A DNA stretch of 64,000 nt from Leptospira johnsonii (GTDB lineage Bacteria > Spirochaetota > Leptospiria > Leptospirales > Leptospiraceae). Position numbers and translations under genes: made by a program. The notes below the pieces were generated by a model. The model ran no database searches. It was not told the DNA's origin and saw nothing but the letters and a program-made list of their open reading frames with translations. The first letter of the stretch is position 1. Every line of letters begins with the position of its first letter. The stretch lies in NCBI RefSeq assembly GCF_003112675.1, contig NZ_BFAY01000006.1:1-64000 (forward strand). The letters are read 5' to 3'. Positions 34,543-43,513 of the stretch are shown one piece after another.

Positions 34543-35181
34543 ATGCGAAAATTCTTGGCAAGTCTGATTCCCAAACCCAGAAAAAAGCTTGTCTTTTTGG
34601 CCTCTGGGCGGGGGAGCAACCTGGAAACTGTCCTTCAGGTGATCAAAAAGGGAAAAATCCCGGGAAATCCTGCATTTTTAGTCACTGACAACCCAGAAGC
34701 GCCTTCTATCCAGATTGCGGCCCGTTATAATGTCCCATCCAAAATCCTAGACTGGAAGTCTTATTCCAAAAAAGAAGAATATCATAGAGATCTGTTGAAG
34801 TTCCTACAAGAGATCTCTCCGGATCTGATCGTGGCATGCGGGTACATGAGAATTCTCAAGCCGGAGATCATCCAAGCCTTTCCAAATCGGATCATCAATA
34901 TACATCCTTCTCTACTTCCTTCCTTTGCGGGCCTACATGCTCAGAAGCAGGCATTCGAGTATGGAGTGAAAATCGCGGGCTGCACGGCTCATTTTGTGGA
35001 TGAGGGTGTGGATTCCGGTCCAATCATTTTGCAGGGAGTTGTTAAAATCGAAGAAGGAATGACCGAAAGAGAATTGACTCTTGCGATTCTCAAAGAGGAA
35101 CATAAAATCCTGCCCCTCGCGGTTAAATACTTCTGCGAAGATCGGCTCTCCATTAAAGACAGGAAGGTCTCAATCCTCTAG
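34543..35181 (+). CDS. purN: Phosphoribosylglycinamide formyltransferase
   Basis: PurN (212 residues) transfers a formyl group from 10-formyl-THF to GAR, the third step of purine synthesis. The substrate loop [14 protein letters not shown], the catalytic Asn119-x-His121 in [10 protein letters not shown], and the Asp-containing [11 protein letters not shown] are present. An N-terminal basic extension ([15 protein letters not shown]) precedes the first strand. purH starts one base after its stop, so the pair is an operon covering two folate-dependent purine steps. Confidence 0.96.
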   Translation: MRKFLASLIPKPRKKLVFLASGRGSNLETVLQVIKKGKIPGNPAFLVTDNPEAPSIQIAARYNVPSKILDWKSYSKKEEYHRDLLKFLQEISPDLIVACGYMRILKPEIIQAFPNRIINIHPSLLPSFAGLHAQKQAFEYGVKIAGCTAHFVDEGVDSGPIILQGVVKIEEGMTERELTLAILKEEHKILPLAVKYFCEDRLSIKDRKVSIL

Positions 35182-35182
35182 C

Positions 35183-36724
35183 ATGATCAAAATCACTCGT
35201 GCCCTCATTTCAGTTAGCGATAAAACAGGACTTATCGGATTCGCTAAGTATCTAGAATCCAAAGGAGTGGAAATCATTTCCACTGGCGGAACCCTCAAAA
35301 CACTCACCGAAAACGGAATCAAAGCTATCGCTATAGACGATTATACCGGATTTCCGGAAATTTTGGACGGAAGAGTAAAAACTCTCCATCCTAAAGTTCA
35401 CGGAGGACTCTTGGGTGTGATCTCCAAACCGGAACACAAACAAAAGATGGAAGAATTAAAAATTCCTAAGATCGATCTAGTGGTTGTGAACTTATATCCA
35501 TTCGTACAGACCGTTTCCAAACCCGGGGTTCATCTGGACGAAGCGATAGAAAATATCGATATTGGCGGACCTTCTATGATCCGCTCCGCAAGTAAGAACT
35601 ATAGACATACAGTTGTAGTTACAGATCCGAACGATTATAAAACTGTAGAAGAATCCATGAAGGTCAACGACGGCTCTGTGGACGCGGACACTTCTTTCCT
35701 CCTTATGAGAAAAGCTTTTTCTCATACTGCAATGTACGATACTGCGATCTCTTCTTGGTTCAATAAACTCGCGGGGGAAAAGTTCCCAGATATTCTGAAT
35801 CTCTCCTTTACCAAAAAACAAAAACTTAGATACGGAGAAAACCCTCACCAGGGGGCCGCTTTCTACGAACCTTTGTTTACCAAGAGCGAATTCTCTCCTC
35901 TTCAAGGAAAAGAATTATCTTTTAATAATATGTTGGATTTTGATGCGGCATTCCATATCTCCGCACTTCTTCCTGATAATACTGTTTGTATCATCAAACA
36001 TTTGAATCCTTGTGGGATCGCATACGCTGATGATACATTAGAAGCATTCCGTCTGGCAAAAAGAACCGATCCTATTTCCGCGTTCGGCGGGATTATCGGG
36101 ATCAAAGGAACTGTTACTGGGGAACTAGCTGTCCTCATTGGAGAAACATTTGTAGAAGGTGTGATCGCTCAGAAGTTCGAACCTGCCGCTCTGGAATATT
36201 TCTCTAAAAAGCCGAACGTTCGTCTGATAGAGATCCAAAATTTCCAAGAAGCCTTGGATGAGATGGATCTAAGACCAATCCATCACGGAATTCTTCTGCA
36301 AGATAGAGACTATGCAACCATCACCGAAAAAGATCTAAAGATCGTTTCTAAAAAACAACCTACCGAGGAAGATATCCGAGGTCTGATGTTTGCCTGGTCT
36401 ACCGTAAAATTTATCAAGTCTAACGCGATCGTTTACACAGAAGAGAACGCTACACTTGGAATTGGTGCTGGACAAATGTCCAGAGTGGATTCGGTCCAAC
36501 TGGGTGCGACCAAGGCATTAAACGTAGGTCTTTCCGTTGTCGGTTCTTATGTGGCGAGTGATGCATTCTTCCCTTTCAGAGACGGGATAGATGCAATCGC
36601 TAAAGTAGGAGCTAAGGCAATCATCCAACCCGGAGGTTCTATCCGGGACGAAGAAGTGATCAAGGCAGCTGACGAGCATGGATTGATCATGGTGTTTACC
36701 GGCATGAGGCATTTTAGGCATTAA
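35183..36724 (+). CDS. purH: Bifunctional AICAR transformylase/IMP cyclohydrolase
   Basis: The 513-residue protein has an MGS-like IMP cyclohydrolase domain (residues 1-200: [39 protein letters not shown]) and an AICAR transformylase domain (200-513: [24 protein letters not shown], and the final [17 protein letters not shown]). It completes IMP synthesis. The frame opens at 35081 inside purN, but the ATG at 35183, just past the purN stop, starts exactly at the conserved domain and is preferred. Confidence 0.96.
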   Translation: MIKITRALISVSDKTGLIGFAKYLESKGVEIISTGGTLKTLTENGIKAIAIDDYTGFPEILDGRVKTLHPKVHGGLLGVISKPEHKQKMEELKIPKIDLVVVNLYPFVQTVSKPGVHLDEAIENIDIGGPSMIRSASKNYRHTVVVTDPNDYKTVEESMKVNDGSVDADTSFLLMRKAFSHTAMYDTAISSWFNKLAGEKFPDILNLSFTKKQKLRYGENPHQGAAFYEPLFTKSEFSPLQGKELSFNNMLDFDAAFHISALLPDNTVCIIKHLNPCGIAYADDTLEAFRLAKRTDPISAFGGIIGIKGTVTGELAVLIGETFVEGVIAQKFEPAALEYFSKKPNVRLIEIQNFQEALDEMDLRPIHHGILLQDRDYATITEKDLKIVSKKQPTEEDIRGLMFAWSTVKFIKSNAIVYTEENATLGIGAGQMSRVDSVQLGATKALNVGLSVVGSYVASDAFFPFRDGIDAIAKVGAKAIIQPGGSIRDEEVIKAADEHGLIMVFTGMRHFRH

Positions 36725-36725
36725 A

Positions 36726-37358
36726 ATGGAATTCTTTCTCTACCTAATCTATTTAGTTATTACGTTAGTAGTCGTTTCCCTAGGAGACTATTATTTCGGG
36801 CTCCTGTATTTGAGCGGAAAGGATACTTTCGAAAAACAGGAACTTACGGATTGGGCGAGAATTATTCCTTCTAAGATCGTTTCCGTTTTTGAATCTGCGG
36901 GAAGTCTACAATACGGACTTCTCGCATTCGGACTTTCCGCATTTTTCGCGTATGTCTGGACTTTAACCGGGGGACTTATCGGTTCTCCTCATTATACGGA
37001 TTCTTTCGGAAATTATTTCTTTCTATCCTTTATTATGCCGGTGCTTGTGCTCGCATTTTACTCTTTCATTTCTTCCGAAGTTTTAAGAGCGGCCAGGATA
37101 TCTCGGAACAGCGGCTCCTTTTTAGCAAGACTACTCAACCAGGAGATTCCCCTACTTTCCGGGATCTTTATTTCGGTGATTTCCTCAAATCTGGCTGTTT
37201 ACGGCCTTTACCATGAAATTTCCTTTTTATTCGTTCTTCCGAATGTATTGATCCTAATGGTCCTTCTTATCTTAAGATGGAATGGAAAGGTAAAATTCGG
37301 GGGAATTCGTATGGACAGAGAGGAAGAAGAGGTGGAGGATTTAGGGGAAGATTCCTAA
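36726..37358 (+). CDS. Integral membrane protein of unknown function
   Basis: I do not recognise the family. The 210-residue product has about five hydrophobic helices. The first (FFLYLIYLVITLVVVSLGD) begins at residue 3, and the last (LFVLPNVLILMVLLILRW) is followed by an acidic cytoplasmic tail (DREEEEVEDLGED). The ATG lies one base after the purH stop, so it is probably co-transcribed with the purine genes. Confidence 0.65.
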   Translation: MEFFLYLIYLVITLVVVSLGDYYFGLLYLSGKDTFEKQELTDWARIIPSKIVSVFESAGSLQYGLLAFGLSAFFAYVWTLTGGLIGSPHYTDSFGNYFFLSFIMPVLVLAFYSFISSEVLRAARISRNSGSFLARLLNQEIPLLSGIFISVISSNLAVYGLYHEISFLFVLPNVLILMVLLILRWNGKVKFGGIRMDREEEEVEDLGEDS

Positions 37359-37393
37359 TTCTTGTTCGGTTTTCTGCCGATAGTGTAAAGAGT

Positions 37394-38104
37394 ATGAAAG
37401 GGCAATCCATCTTCCTGTTCTTATTCTCCCTACTCCTTCCTTGGAGTTCCGTATTTTCTCAGTTTCCGGGAGATAATTCCAGAAATAACGGCTCCAAACC
37501 TACCTTAGACGGATTTGCCGAAGTCTCTTGGGAAGCATCTTATGGGCAAGTCCGAGACAAGTTTTTATCCTTAGCAGCCAATCCGGGGAGCGATGAAAAG
37601 ATAGAAGTAGTCCATGAAGATAAGGAGAAGTCCCTACTTGTAAGAAGAAATGGGATCTTCTATTTATATCGTTTTTATTCCACTCCTAAATTGGTTCTGG
37701 ATTCCCGTCCTAAAGATAAGAACCAACCTCGTCCGGAAAAAGAAACTTCTCCGGATGAAGACGAACATCTGGAACCTGGCAAATTATTCTCCGTTGGAGT
37801 TTCCTTTCGTTATCTTCCGGGAAAAGAAGTACAGTCCAAACTGGAAAACAAGTACGGGAAACCCAAAAAAGAGACCCTGGATGATAAGAAGATCGGGGGA
37901 GCTGTTATCTGGGAACTAACCGACGAAAGACAGGCACCTCCCGCAGGTGGATTCATTGTCCAATGGAAGGAAGCCTATAAAAAACAACCTTTTACCAGAA
38001 GAGTGGATTATTTCAGCTCCAAGGTAAAGGCACAGATCGAAAAAGAATACAAAGAGTTCTTCTCCGCAGAAGAAATCAAAACTTTAAGAGATCTAATCCC
38101 GTAA
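37394..38104 (+). CDS. Exported protein of unknown function
   Basis: From the ATG at 37394 the 236-residue product has a clear signal peptide (MKGQSIFLFLFSLLLPWSSVFSQ). The mature protein is charged, with an acidic/proline linker (PRPEKETSPDEDEHLEPG) splitting two small segments that both contain aromatic beta strands (FYLYRFYSTPKLVLDS and GFIVQWKEAYKK). The frame is open from 37277, but that would overlap the preceding gene and spoil the signal peptide. I cannot assign a family. It is probably periplasmic or outer-membrane associated. Confidence 0.7.
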   Translation: MKGQSIFLFLFSLLLPWSSVFSQFPGDNSRNNGSKPTLDGFAEVSWEASYGQVRDKFLSLAANPGSDEKIEVVHEDKEKSLLVRRNGIFYLYRFYSTPKLVLDSRPKDKNQPRPEKETSPDEDEHLEPGKLFSVGVSFRYLPGKEVQSKLENKYGKPKKETLDDKKIGGAVIWELTDERQAPPAGGFIVQWKEAYKKQPFTRRVDYFSSKVKAQIEKEYKEFFSAEEIKTLRDLIP

Positions 38105-38173
38105 GAAATCCTTGACCGAAGGCCCCTAAGGCCATCATTATCCAGAGAGATTCAAAATCTTTCGGAGCAATAC

Positions 38174-38818
38174 GTGGAATTATATTTAGATACAGCCAAT
38201 GTGGACGAGATCAAGGAGATCGCGTCCTATGGTCTTTTGGACGGAGTTACTACAAACCCTTCCTTGATCGCTAAATCAGGTCGCAATTTTAAAGAAGTGA
38301 TCAAAGAGATCTGCGCGATCGTTCCTGGTCCAGTGAGTGCAGAAGTAATCGCAATCAAACACGAAGACATGTTGAAAGAAGCGGACGAATTAGTAAAGAT
38401 CGCTCCGAACGTTGTCATCAAGGTTCCCTTAATTCCGGAAGGATTAAAAACTGTAGTGAAGCTTACCGAGAAAGGAATTCCTACAAACGTTACCCTTTGT
38501 TTTTCAGCACCTCAGGCGCTTCTTGCTGCGAAAGCAGGGGCTACATATATTTCTCCTTTTATAGGTCGTGTGGACGATACTTCTTGGGACGGAATGGAAC
38601 TGATCTCGGAGATCAGAGAGATCTATGATAACTATGGTTACGAGACTAAGATCTTAGCTGCTTCTATCAGAGGACCGATGCATTTGAAAGAGTCCGCTCT
38701 TCGTGGAGCTGACTGTGCGACTATGCCGATTTCCGCTTACCAACAGTTATTCAAACATCCACTGACCGATATCGGTTTGGAAAAATTCTTAGAAGACGCT
38801 AAAAAACTGAAGTGGTGA
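38174..38818 (+). CDS. Transaldolase-like/fructose-6-phosphate aldolase
   Basis: The 214-residue protein is the short (TalC/Fsa) form: [13 protein letters not shown] at the start, [13 protein letters not shown], Schiff-base Lys83 in [17 protein letters not shown], and [12 protein letters not shown]. Short forms act either as transaldolase in the pentose phosphate pathway or as fructose-6-phosphate aldolase. Key substrate residues cannot separate these with certainty. The start is GTG with CGGAG at the right distance. A strong terminator follows 24 bases after the stop. Confidence 0.92.
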   Translation: MELYLDTANVDEIKEIASYGLLDGVTTNPSLIAKSGRNFKEVIKEICAIVPGPVSAEVIAIKHEDMLKEADELVKIAPNVVIKVPLIPEGLKTVVKLTEKGIPTNVTLCFSAPQALLAAKAGATYISPFIGRVDDTSWDGMELISEIREIYDNYGYETKILAASIRGPMHLKESALRGADCATMPISAYQQLFKHPLTDIGLEKFLEDAKKLKW

Positions 38819-38842
38819 TCCTTCTTTAGTATTTAGCAAAAG

Positions 38843-38868
38843 AAAAGGCCGCAATCGCGGCCTTTTTT
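38843..38868 (+). terminator. Rho-independent terminator
   Basis: AAAAGGCCGC-AATC-GCGGCC followed by TTTTTT gives a GC-rich stem with flanking A and T tracts, just after the aldolase gene. The A tract also makes it usable on the opposite strand for the convergent SGNH-like gene. Confidence 0.9.
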
Positions 38869-38903
38869 ATTTTCACATAATGGCGCCAAGGCCAGGAGAA
38901 TTT

Positions 38904-39938
38904 CTAAGGTAACTTTCTTTTACCGGAATAATCATCCATCAATATTTCAGATTGTTCTAATATACAAAGTACACTTTGATGAGAACCGTCGTAATATAGA
39001 TCGCAGGAACTTAGAGTATTCATATCTGCAGCAGTTGCACCGTATTTAGACGCCAACTCTTGCATTCTGGGCCACCAGGATTTTTCCAAACCTAATTCGT
39101 AATATCCGGCTCTGTATCCGGGATACACTTTGGGCCAGATGAGATAGGTTTTTACACCGTTTTGTTTTCCAAGTTTTAGGAATTCTTCTACGAAAAAATA
39201 TTCTATTTCACCGGGAGTGAAACCAGATAGATAAATACTTTTTAATCTAAGAGCGTCTTTTTCCAATTTTTTAGGATTATTACTGGCACTCGCATAAGCA
39301 AGTTGCTCTCCGTTTCCCAATTCCAAAATCAGATTTTCATGATTTTGGTCAGCTCTATACTGTTTAAGTTTTCCGCCGGTCAACCTCGACCAGAATAATT
39401 TGAAACCAGGCTTGACCTTTCTAATAGAAAAGAACTTTTCTTTTAGAATTTCCAATTGGTCAGAAGTAGAAAACTGGTCCCAATACGTTTTTCTAAATTC
39501 TTCGTCCGCACCTAATCTTAAAAAAGGTTCGTACAATAACCCCTTGGAATCGTCAAATCCTTCAGGGCTGACTACATAAAATGCGATCTTAGGTTTAATT
39601 CCGGATTCTAAAATTTTACGAAACCAATAGAAACCGTAAGCAGGAACCGCCTGTGGACCTGAAAAATTATACACTGTCCAATCATTCTGGATAGATGAAG
39701 GAAGAGTTTTTACTGAATACGGATATGCCCGTGAATCTCCAAACGCAAGAGCTAAGTTCTTTTTAGAAACCGATTGGTCCTTTTGGAGTTTCTCAAATAG
39801 ATGTTTTCTTTGAGTATAATAGACCGGATTTCCTTCTTGGTAAAAAGAAGTTTGAAAGAAGTCCAAAAGGAAAATTTTATCCGCAAAGAATAAAACGATC
39901 AGGAAGAATACAGGAAGATAGATATATTTCTTTTTCAT
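38904..39938 (-). CDS. SGNH/DUF1574-like protein, partner of MBOAT (copy 2)
   Basis: The 344-residue protein has an N-terminal anchor (IYLPVFFLIVLFF) and a full SGNH set: GDSRA with Ser69, VYNFSGPQAVPAYGFYW, and a C-terminal DGSHQS supplying Asp and His. It lies 8 bases after an MBOAT gene, the same arrangement as 8515-11122, but the two copies differ widely in sequence outside motifs. This copy keeps the canonical GDS where copy 1 has GNS. It is probably a periplasmic acyl carrier or transferase acting with its own MBOAT. Confidence 0.8.
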   Translation of the reverse strand: MKKKYIYLPVFFLIVLFFADKIFLLDFFQTSFYQEGNPVYYTQRKHLFEKLQKDQSVSKKNLALAFGDSRAYPYSVKTLPSSIQNDWTVYNFSGPQAVPAYGFYWFRKILESGIKPKIAFYVVSPEGFDDSKGLLYEPFLRLGADEEFRKTYWDQFSTSDQLEILKEKFFSIRKVKPGFKLFWSRLTGGKLKQYRADQNHENLILELGNGEQLAYASASNNPKKLEKDALRLKSIYLSGFTPGEIEYFFVEEFLKLGKQNGVKTYLIWPKVYPGYRAGYYELGLEKSWWPRMQELASKYGATAADMNTLSSCDLYYDGSHQSVLCILEQSEILMDDYSGKRKLP

Positions 39939-39946
39939 ACTATTTC

Positions 39947-41356
39947 TCAGAATTGTCCGTAAAAGAAATCCGCGTTCCCGCTAGGTAGAGCAAGTAAAAC
40001 CAAGATCCATACTACAGGAAGAAGCACAGTCTTCCATTTAAGACCGACCTTAAATTTTTCGGGCCATTCTTCTGCAGAATGGAATAGGATAGCGACCAAA
40101 AGTGCAAAAATACAAGGTTCCATATTCGGAAAGGCTACTCCATTCGACCAAAGGAATATTCTTTGCACCGCTGCCACAGCAGATCCAAAATCAGGCGTGA
40201 AGAATAAAACCCAAGAGATACTGTAAATATTCAGAACGAATAAATACGTAATTGTTCTTTTTACGTAAGGGATCTCCGGTAGGATCTTGATCTTCCAATC
40301 ATTCAATACTCTTTCTATAGAAAGATACAAACCGGTCAGAACTCCCCAAAGAAGATAATTCAAATTGGCTCCATGCCAAAGCCCGCCCAGACCAAAAGCC
40401 ACTAGATAATTGAAACAAGTGCGCAATGTTCCGCTTCGGGAACCGCCGAGAGGAATGTACAAATAATCTCGGATCCAAAAGGAGAAGGTCAAATGCCATC
40501 TTCTCCAAAAATCCCCAAAACCATCAAAGAAGAATGGAGCTCTGAAGTTTTGAGGAAGAGTAAATCCTAAAAGTTTTCCCATTCCTCTTGCAATATCAGT
40601 CAGTCCAGAAAAATCCAAATACAGATAGATCGCAAAGAAATATACTGTGCTTAATAGGGCTGCTCCCGAAAAAGCGGAGGTCTCTGCAAATACTTGGAAG
40701 ATAGATCCGGACATCAAAACAGAAACCACGGATTTTTTAAAAAGACCGATTACGACTAGCCATAGCCCGTCCACCATATCTTCTTTTTCCATTTTAGGAG
40801 AATCGAACTGCGCCGCTACATCATTAAATCTTAATATAGGACCCGCTATCATGACTGGAAAAAGGAAAATATAAGAAGCTAATTTAAAAAATCCGATCTC
40901 TTCAGTGATTGTACCTTTTTTCTTATCTACTAAAAGGGAAATGAATTGGAATGTATAATAACTGATCGTTAAAGGAAGAATTACTTCGAATCCTGCCCAG
41001 TCTAGGGATTTGGAAAGTATCCCGTCCAAACTGACCTTGTTTTGGAAATCAGGAATTCCTAAGAATATTCCGACCAGATCCGCGAAAAAATAGAAATATT
41101 TAAAAAAAGCTAAATTAAGTACATTGAATCCTATGGAAACGGGTAAGAACCATTTTTTCGCCAGGAAAAACCGCAAGAACACCCAGTTGATACTCACAAC
41201 AAGGATTAAATGGAATAAAAACTTCCAAGAGGAGAATGCGTAAAATAACGCTGAACTTAAGATAAGAAAATATTTCTTTAAAGCGTCCGGAAGATTCCAA
41301 TACACCAGAAATACTAGGCAGAAAAAAAATAAAAATTCTAAACTGGTAAAAGTCAT
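39947..41356 (-). CDS. MBOAT-family O-acyltransferase (AlgI-like, copy 2)
   Basis: This 469-residue polytopic protein carries QNFRAPFFFDGFGDFWRRWH, FWIRDYLYIPLGGSRSG and GLGGLWHGANLNYLLWG, with the catalytic WHG histidine. The ATG at 41356 overlaps the TGA of the preceding pseudouridine synthase gene as ATGA and has GGAG 5 bases upstream. A TTG 9 bases earlier is also in frame but contains the SD itself. Role as for copy 1. Having two loci points to two acceptors or two modified positions. Confidence 0.9.
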   Translation of the reverse strand: MTFTSLEFLFFFCLVFLVYWNLPDALKKYFLILSSALFYAFSSWKFLFHLILVVSINWVFLRFFLAKKWFLPVSIGFNVLNLAFFKYFYFFADLVGIFLGIPDFQNKVSLDGILSKSLDWAGFEVILPLTISYYTFQFISLLVDKKKGTITEEIGFFKLASYIFLFPVMIAGPILRFNDVAAQFDSPKMEKEDMVDGLWLVVIGLFKKSVVSVLMSGSIFQVFAETSAFSGAALLSTVYFFAIYLYLDFSGLTDIARGMGKLLGFTLPQNFRAPFFFDGFGDFWRRWHLTFSFWIRDYLYIPLGGSRSGTLRTCFNYLVAFGLGGLWHGANLNYLLWGVLTGLYLSIERVLNDWKIKILPEIPYVKRTITYLFVLNIYSISWVLFFTPDFGSAVAAVQRIFLWSNGVAFPNMEPCIFALLVAILFHSAEEWPEKFKVGLKWKTVLLPVVWILVLLALPSGNADFFYGQF

Positions 41357-42153
41357 GGTCTCCAAACTTTAGGATCCAACAAGACAAACTTGCCTTCTCC
41401 GATTTTCAATTTTTCCAATGAAAGTTTTCCGATCCGTATTCTCTGCAGATCGATCACTCTCCCACCGAGTATCGAGAACATCCTACGGATCTGTCTTTTT
41501 CTTCCTTGTTTTAAGATCACTCTGAACTTGGAAGATCCTTCTCCTTTTGTTAAGGATATTACCTTCTCCGCTTTTAAAAATTCTCCCTCGTCCATAAACC
41601 CCTTAGTGAATCTGTCCTTCACTTCCTTGGGATCCAATTCTTCTTCTAAGACTACTTCGTATTCCTTTTCGGAGCCTTCGGACGGATGTGTGATCTCTTG
41701 GACCAAATTTCCTTGGTCGGATAAAAGAAGAAGTCCCCTGGAATCCAGGTCCAATCTTCCTGCTATAAAAAGTTTTCCGTATTTTTTAGGGAGTAATTCA
41801 AAAACAGTATTGGAATGAAAACGATCGCTATGGGAGCAAAGATATCCTTTAGGTTTGTTTAATGCTAAGAAAACTGTTTCTGTAGGAGGGACTAATTTTT
41901 TATTTCCAACCTGAACAATATCAGAACCTACCCTGATCTTGGTGCTTAGATTTTTTTCGACGGCTCCATTGACTTTCACTTTTCCGGAAAGGATCAATTC
42001 TTCCACCTTTCTACGGGAACCTAGGCCGCAGTCTGCAAGGAATCGGTTGATCCTGATTTCTTTGGAGGATTCTTCCCCCGTTTTCTCTTTTGCGACTTTT
42101 TCGCTCAAACTTGCCCCCGGTCTCGACCGATCCCTCCAGATTCGGACACCCAC
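41353..42153 (-). CDS. RsuA/RluB-family pseudouridine synthase
   Basis: An S4 RNA-binding domain (residues 33-90: INRFLADCGLGSRRKVEELI, GKVKVNG) is followed by the synthase domain with the catalytic Asp in AGRLDLDSRGLLLLS and the C-terminal LKQGRKRQIRRM. These enzymes modify a single uridine in 16S or 23S rRNA. RluB, RluE, RluF and RsuA cannot be told apart here. The start is uncertain: GTG at 42153, or TTG at 42108 after GGGGGC, which still keeps the S4 domain. It overlaps the MBOAT gene by 4 bases (ATGA) and diverges from lipA. Confidence 0.9.
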   Translation of the reverse strand: MGVRIWRDRSRPGASLSEKVAKEKTGEESSKEIRINRFLADCGLGSRRKVEELILSGKVKVNGAVEKNLSTKIRVGSDIVQVGNKKLVPPTETVFLALNKPKGYLCSHSDRFHSNTVFELLPKKYGKLFIAGRLDLDSRGLLLLSDQGNLVQEITHPSEGSEKEYEVVLEEELDPKEVKDRFTKGFMDEGEFLKAEKVISLTKGEGSSKFRVILKQGRKRQIRRMFSILGGRVIDLQRIRIGKLSLEKLKIGEGKFVLLDPKVWRP

Positions 42154-42211
42154 CTATTTCCGGCTACCCAAAACACTTGACTGTTTTTGGACTCAGACGG
42201 AGGCTTTAAGG

Positions 42212-43117
42212 GTGAATCCTCTCAAAAAGAAGCCCAGGTCCAATGCTTACCAACCCGCTCCCGAAAAACCGGACTGGTTAAAGGTCAGGCTTCCTTTCCG
42301 TGAAAAGGAAAATCCGGTCGATTTCGTCCGCAGTTCTGTAGAGGGGGGAAAACTCAATACTGTCTGCGAAAGCGCTTCTTGTCCCAACCTGAATCATTGT
42401 TGGTCCAGAAAAACTGCCACCTATATGCTTGCAGGAGATATTTGTACGAGACGTTGTTCCTACTGCGATGTCGCCTTCGGAAAACCCCTCGCATTAGATC
42501 CGGAAGAACCTTTAAGAGTGGCAGAATCTGCAAAGGCCTTAGGTCTTAAACATGTAGTCATCACATCAGTAAATAGAGACGATTTATCGGATGGAGGCGC
42601 AGCTCATTACAAAAAAACGGTAGAGCTGATCCGAGAAAGACTCCCTGAATGCAAAATTGAAATTTTAGTACCGGATTTTAAGATGAGGGAAGAAAATTTA
42701 GAGATCGTTTATTCTTCCAAGCCGGACATATTCAATCATAACCTAGAGACTGTAGAAAGATTATTTCCTACAGTAGCTCCTGCTAAAAAGTACGAGCGAT
42801 CTCTGGATGTTCTGGGGCATGCTTCCCAAAGAGGGCTTTTAACTAAAAGTGGATTGATACTTGGCCTGGGAGAAACCTTGGAAGAAGTCCATCAAACTCT
42901 AAAGGATCTCAGAGCCGTAGGAGTGCAAATGGTCACCCTAGGACAATATCTCCAACCAACTCCAACACATCTTCCTGTTAGCGAGTACATTCGTCCGGAA
43001 GTGTTCAAGGATCTAAAAGAATTCGGAAAAGCTTTAGGATTCAGAACAGTATTCTCAGGGCCATTGGTCAGAAGTTCTTATCACGCGGACGAGCAAGTGC
43101 CGTGGTTCGAAAACTAA
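42212..43117 (+). CDS. lipA: Lipoyl synthase
   Basis: LipA inserts two sulfurs into protein-bound octanoate. Both clusters are visible: the auxiliary CX4CX5C (Cys52, 57, 63 in CESASCPNLNHC) and the radical SAM CX3CX2C (Cys78, 82, 85). The C-terminal RSSYHADE supplies the serine ligand. The GTG at 42212 is chosen because GGAGG lies 8 bases upstream and the resulting 301 residues match the family. The frame is open for 273 bases further upstream, over the divergent gene. No lipB is nearby. Confidence 0.96.
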   Translation: MNPLKKKPRSNAYQPAPEKPDWLKVRLPFREKENPVDFVRSSVEGGKLNTVCESASCPNLNHCWSRKTATYMLAGDICTRRCSYCDVAFGKPLALDPEEPLRVAESAKALGLKHVVITSVNRDDLSDGGAAHYKKTVELIRERLPECKIEILVPDFKMREENLEIVYSSKPDIFNHNLETVERLFPTVAPAKKYERSLDVLGHASQRGLLTKSGLILGLGETLEEVHQTLKDLRAVGVQMVTLGQYLQPTPTHLPVSEYIRPEVFKDLKEFGKALGFRTVFSGPLVRSSYHADEQVPWFEN

Positions 43118-43437
43118 AAAGATCCAAAGACAAATTTCCGGATATTCCGGATACATCGGAGATGAAAAAGATCATCTTCCATTCGATATTATCTTATCTT
43201 TCCAAACAAGACGGTCATATTTCCAAAATGGAGATCAAAGACGTTCTATTCGATTCTATTAGTTTGATCCCCGGCTTCCGAGTAGAATGGGGAGAGATCC
43301 AAAAATTCGGTAGAAGTCGACTATTAGTGAATTATAAAGATAAGGTTCTAGTTTTAGATCTAGAAGAAATTTCGAATATGATCCTAAAACTCTGGGATCA
43401 CTACTTGGATACTCATCCGCACCACAAAGTAAAATAA
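43102..43437 (+). CDS. Small protein of unknown function downstream of lipA
   Basis: I do not recognise this 111-residue protein. It is basic at the N-terminus and otherwise mixed alpha/beta, with no signal peptide or membrane segment, and has a His-rich tail (HPHHKVK). The GTG at 43102 overlaps the lipA end by 16 bases. An internal ATG at 43162 would give 91 residues and no overlap. Codon use looks like that of neighbouring genes, so it is probably real and co-transcribed with lipA. Confidence 0.6.
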   Translation: MVRKLKRSKDKFPDIPDTSEMKKIIFHSILSYLSKQDGHISKMEIKDVLFDSISLIPGFRVEWGEIQKFGRSRLLVNYKDKVLVLDLEEISNMILKLWDHYLDTHPHHKVK

Positions 43438-43455
43438 CCCCCGGCCTCTAAATAG

Positions 43456-43492
43456 AAAAACCCGAGCTACCTTACGGCAACCCGGGGTTTTT
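43456..43492. terminator. Bidirectional terminator between convergent genes
   Basis: AAAAACCC (43456-43463) pairs with GGGTTTTT (43485-43492) around a 21-base loop. Both strands end in a T tract, so it can stop transcription from both convergent genes. The loop is unusually long and GC-rich. Confidence 0.75.
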
Positions 43493-43513
43493 CCACCTAT
43501 TTAAGCCTGTGGA

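Noticed and set aside
41939..42211. Upstream extension of lipA across the divergent pseudouridine synthase gene
   Set aside because: It is antisense to a conserved S4 domain. The GTG at 42212 has a strong SD and gives the expected LipA length.
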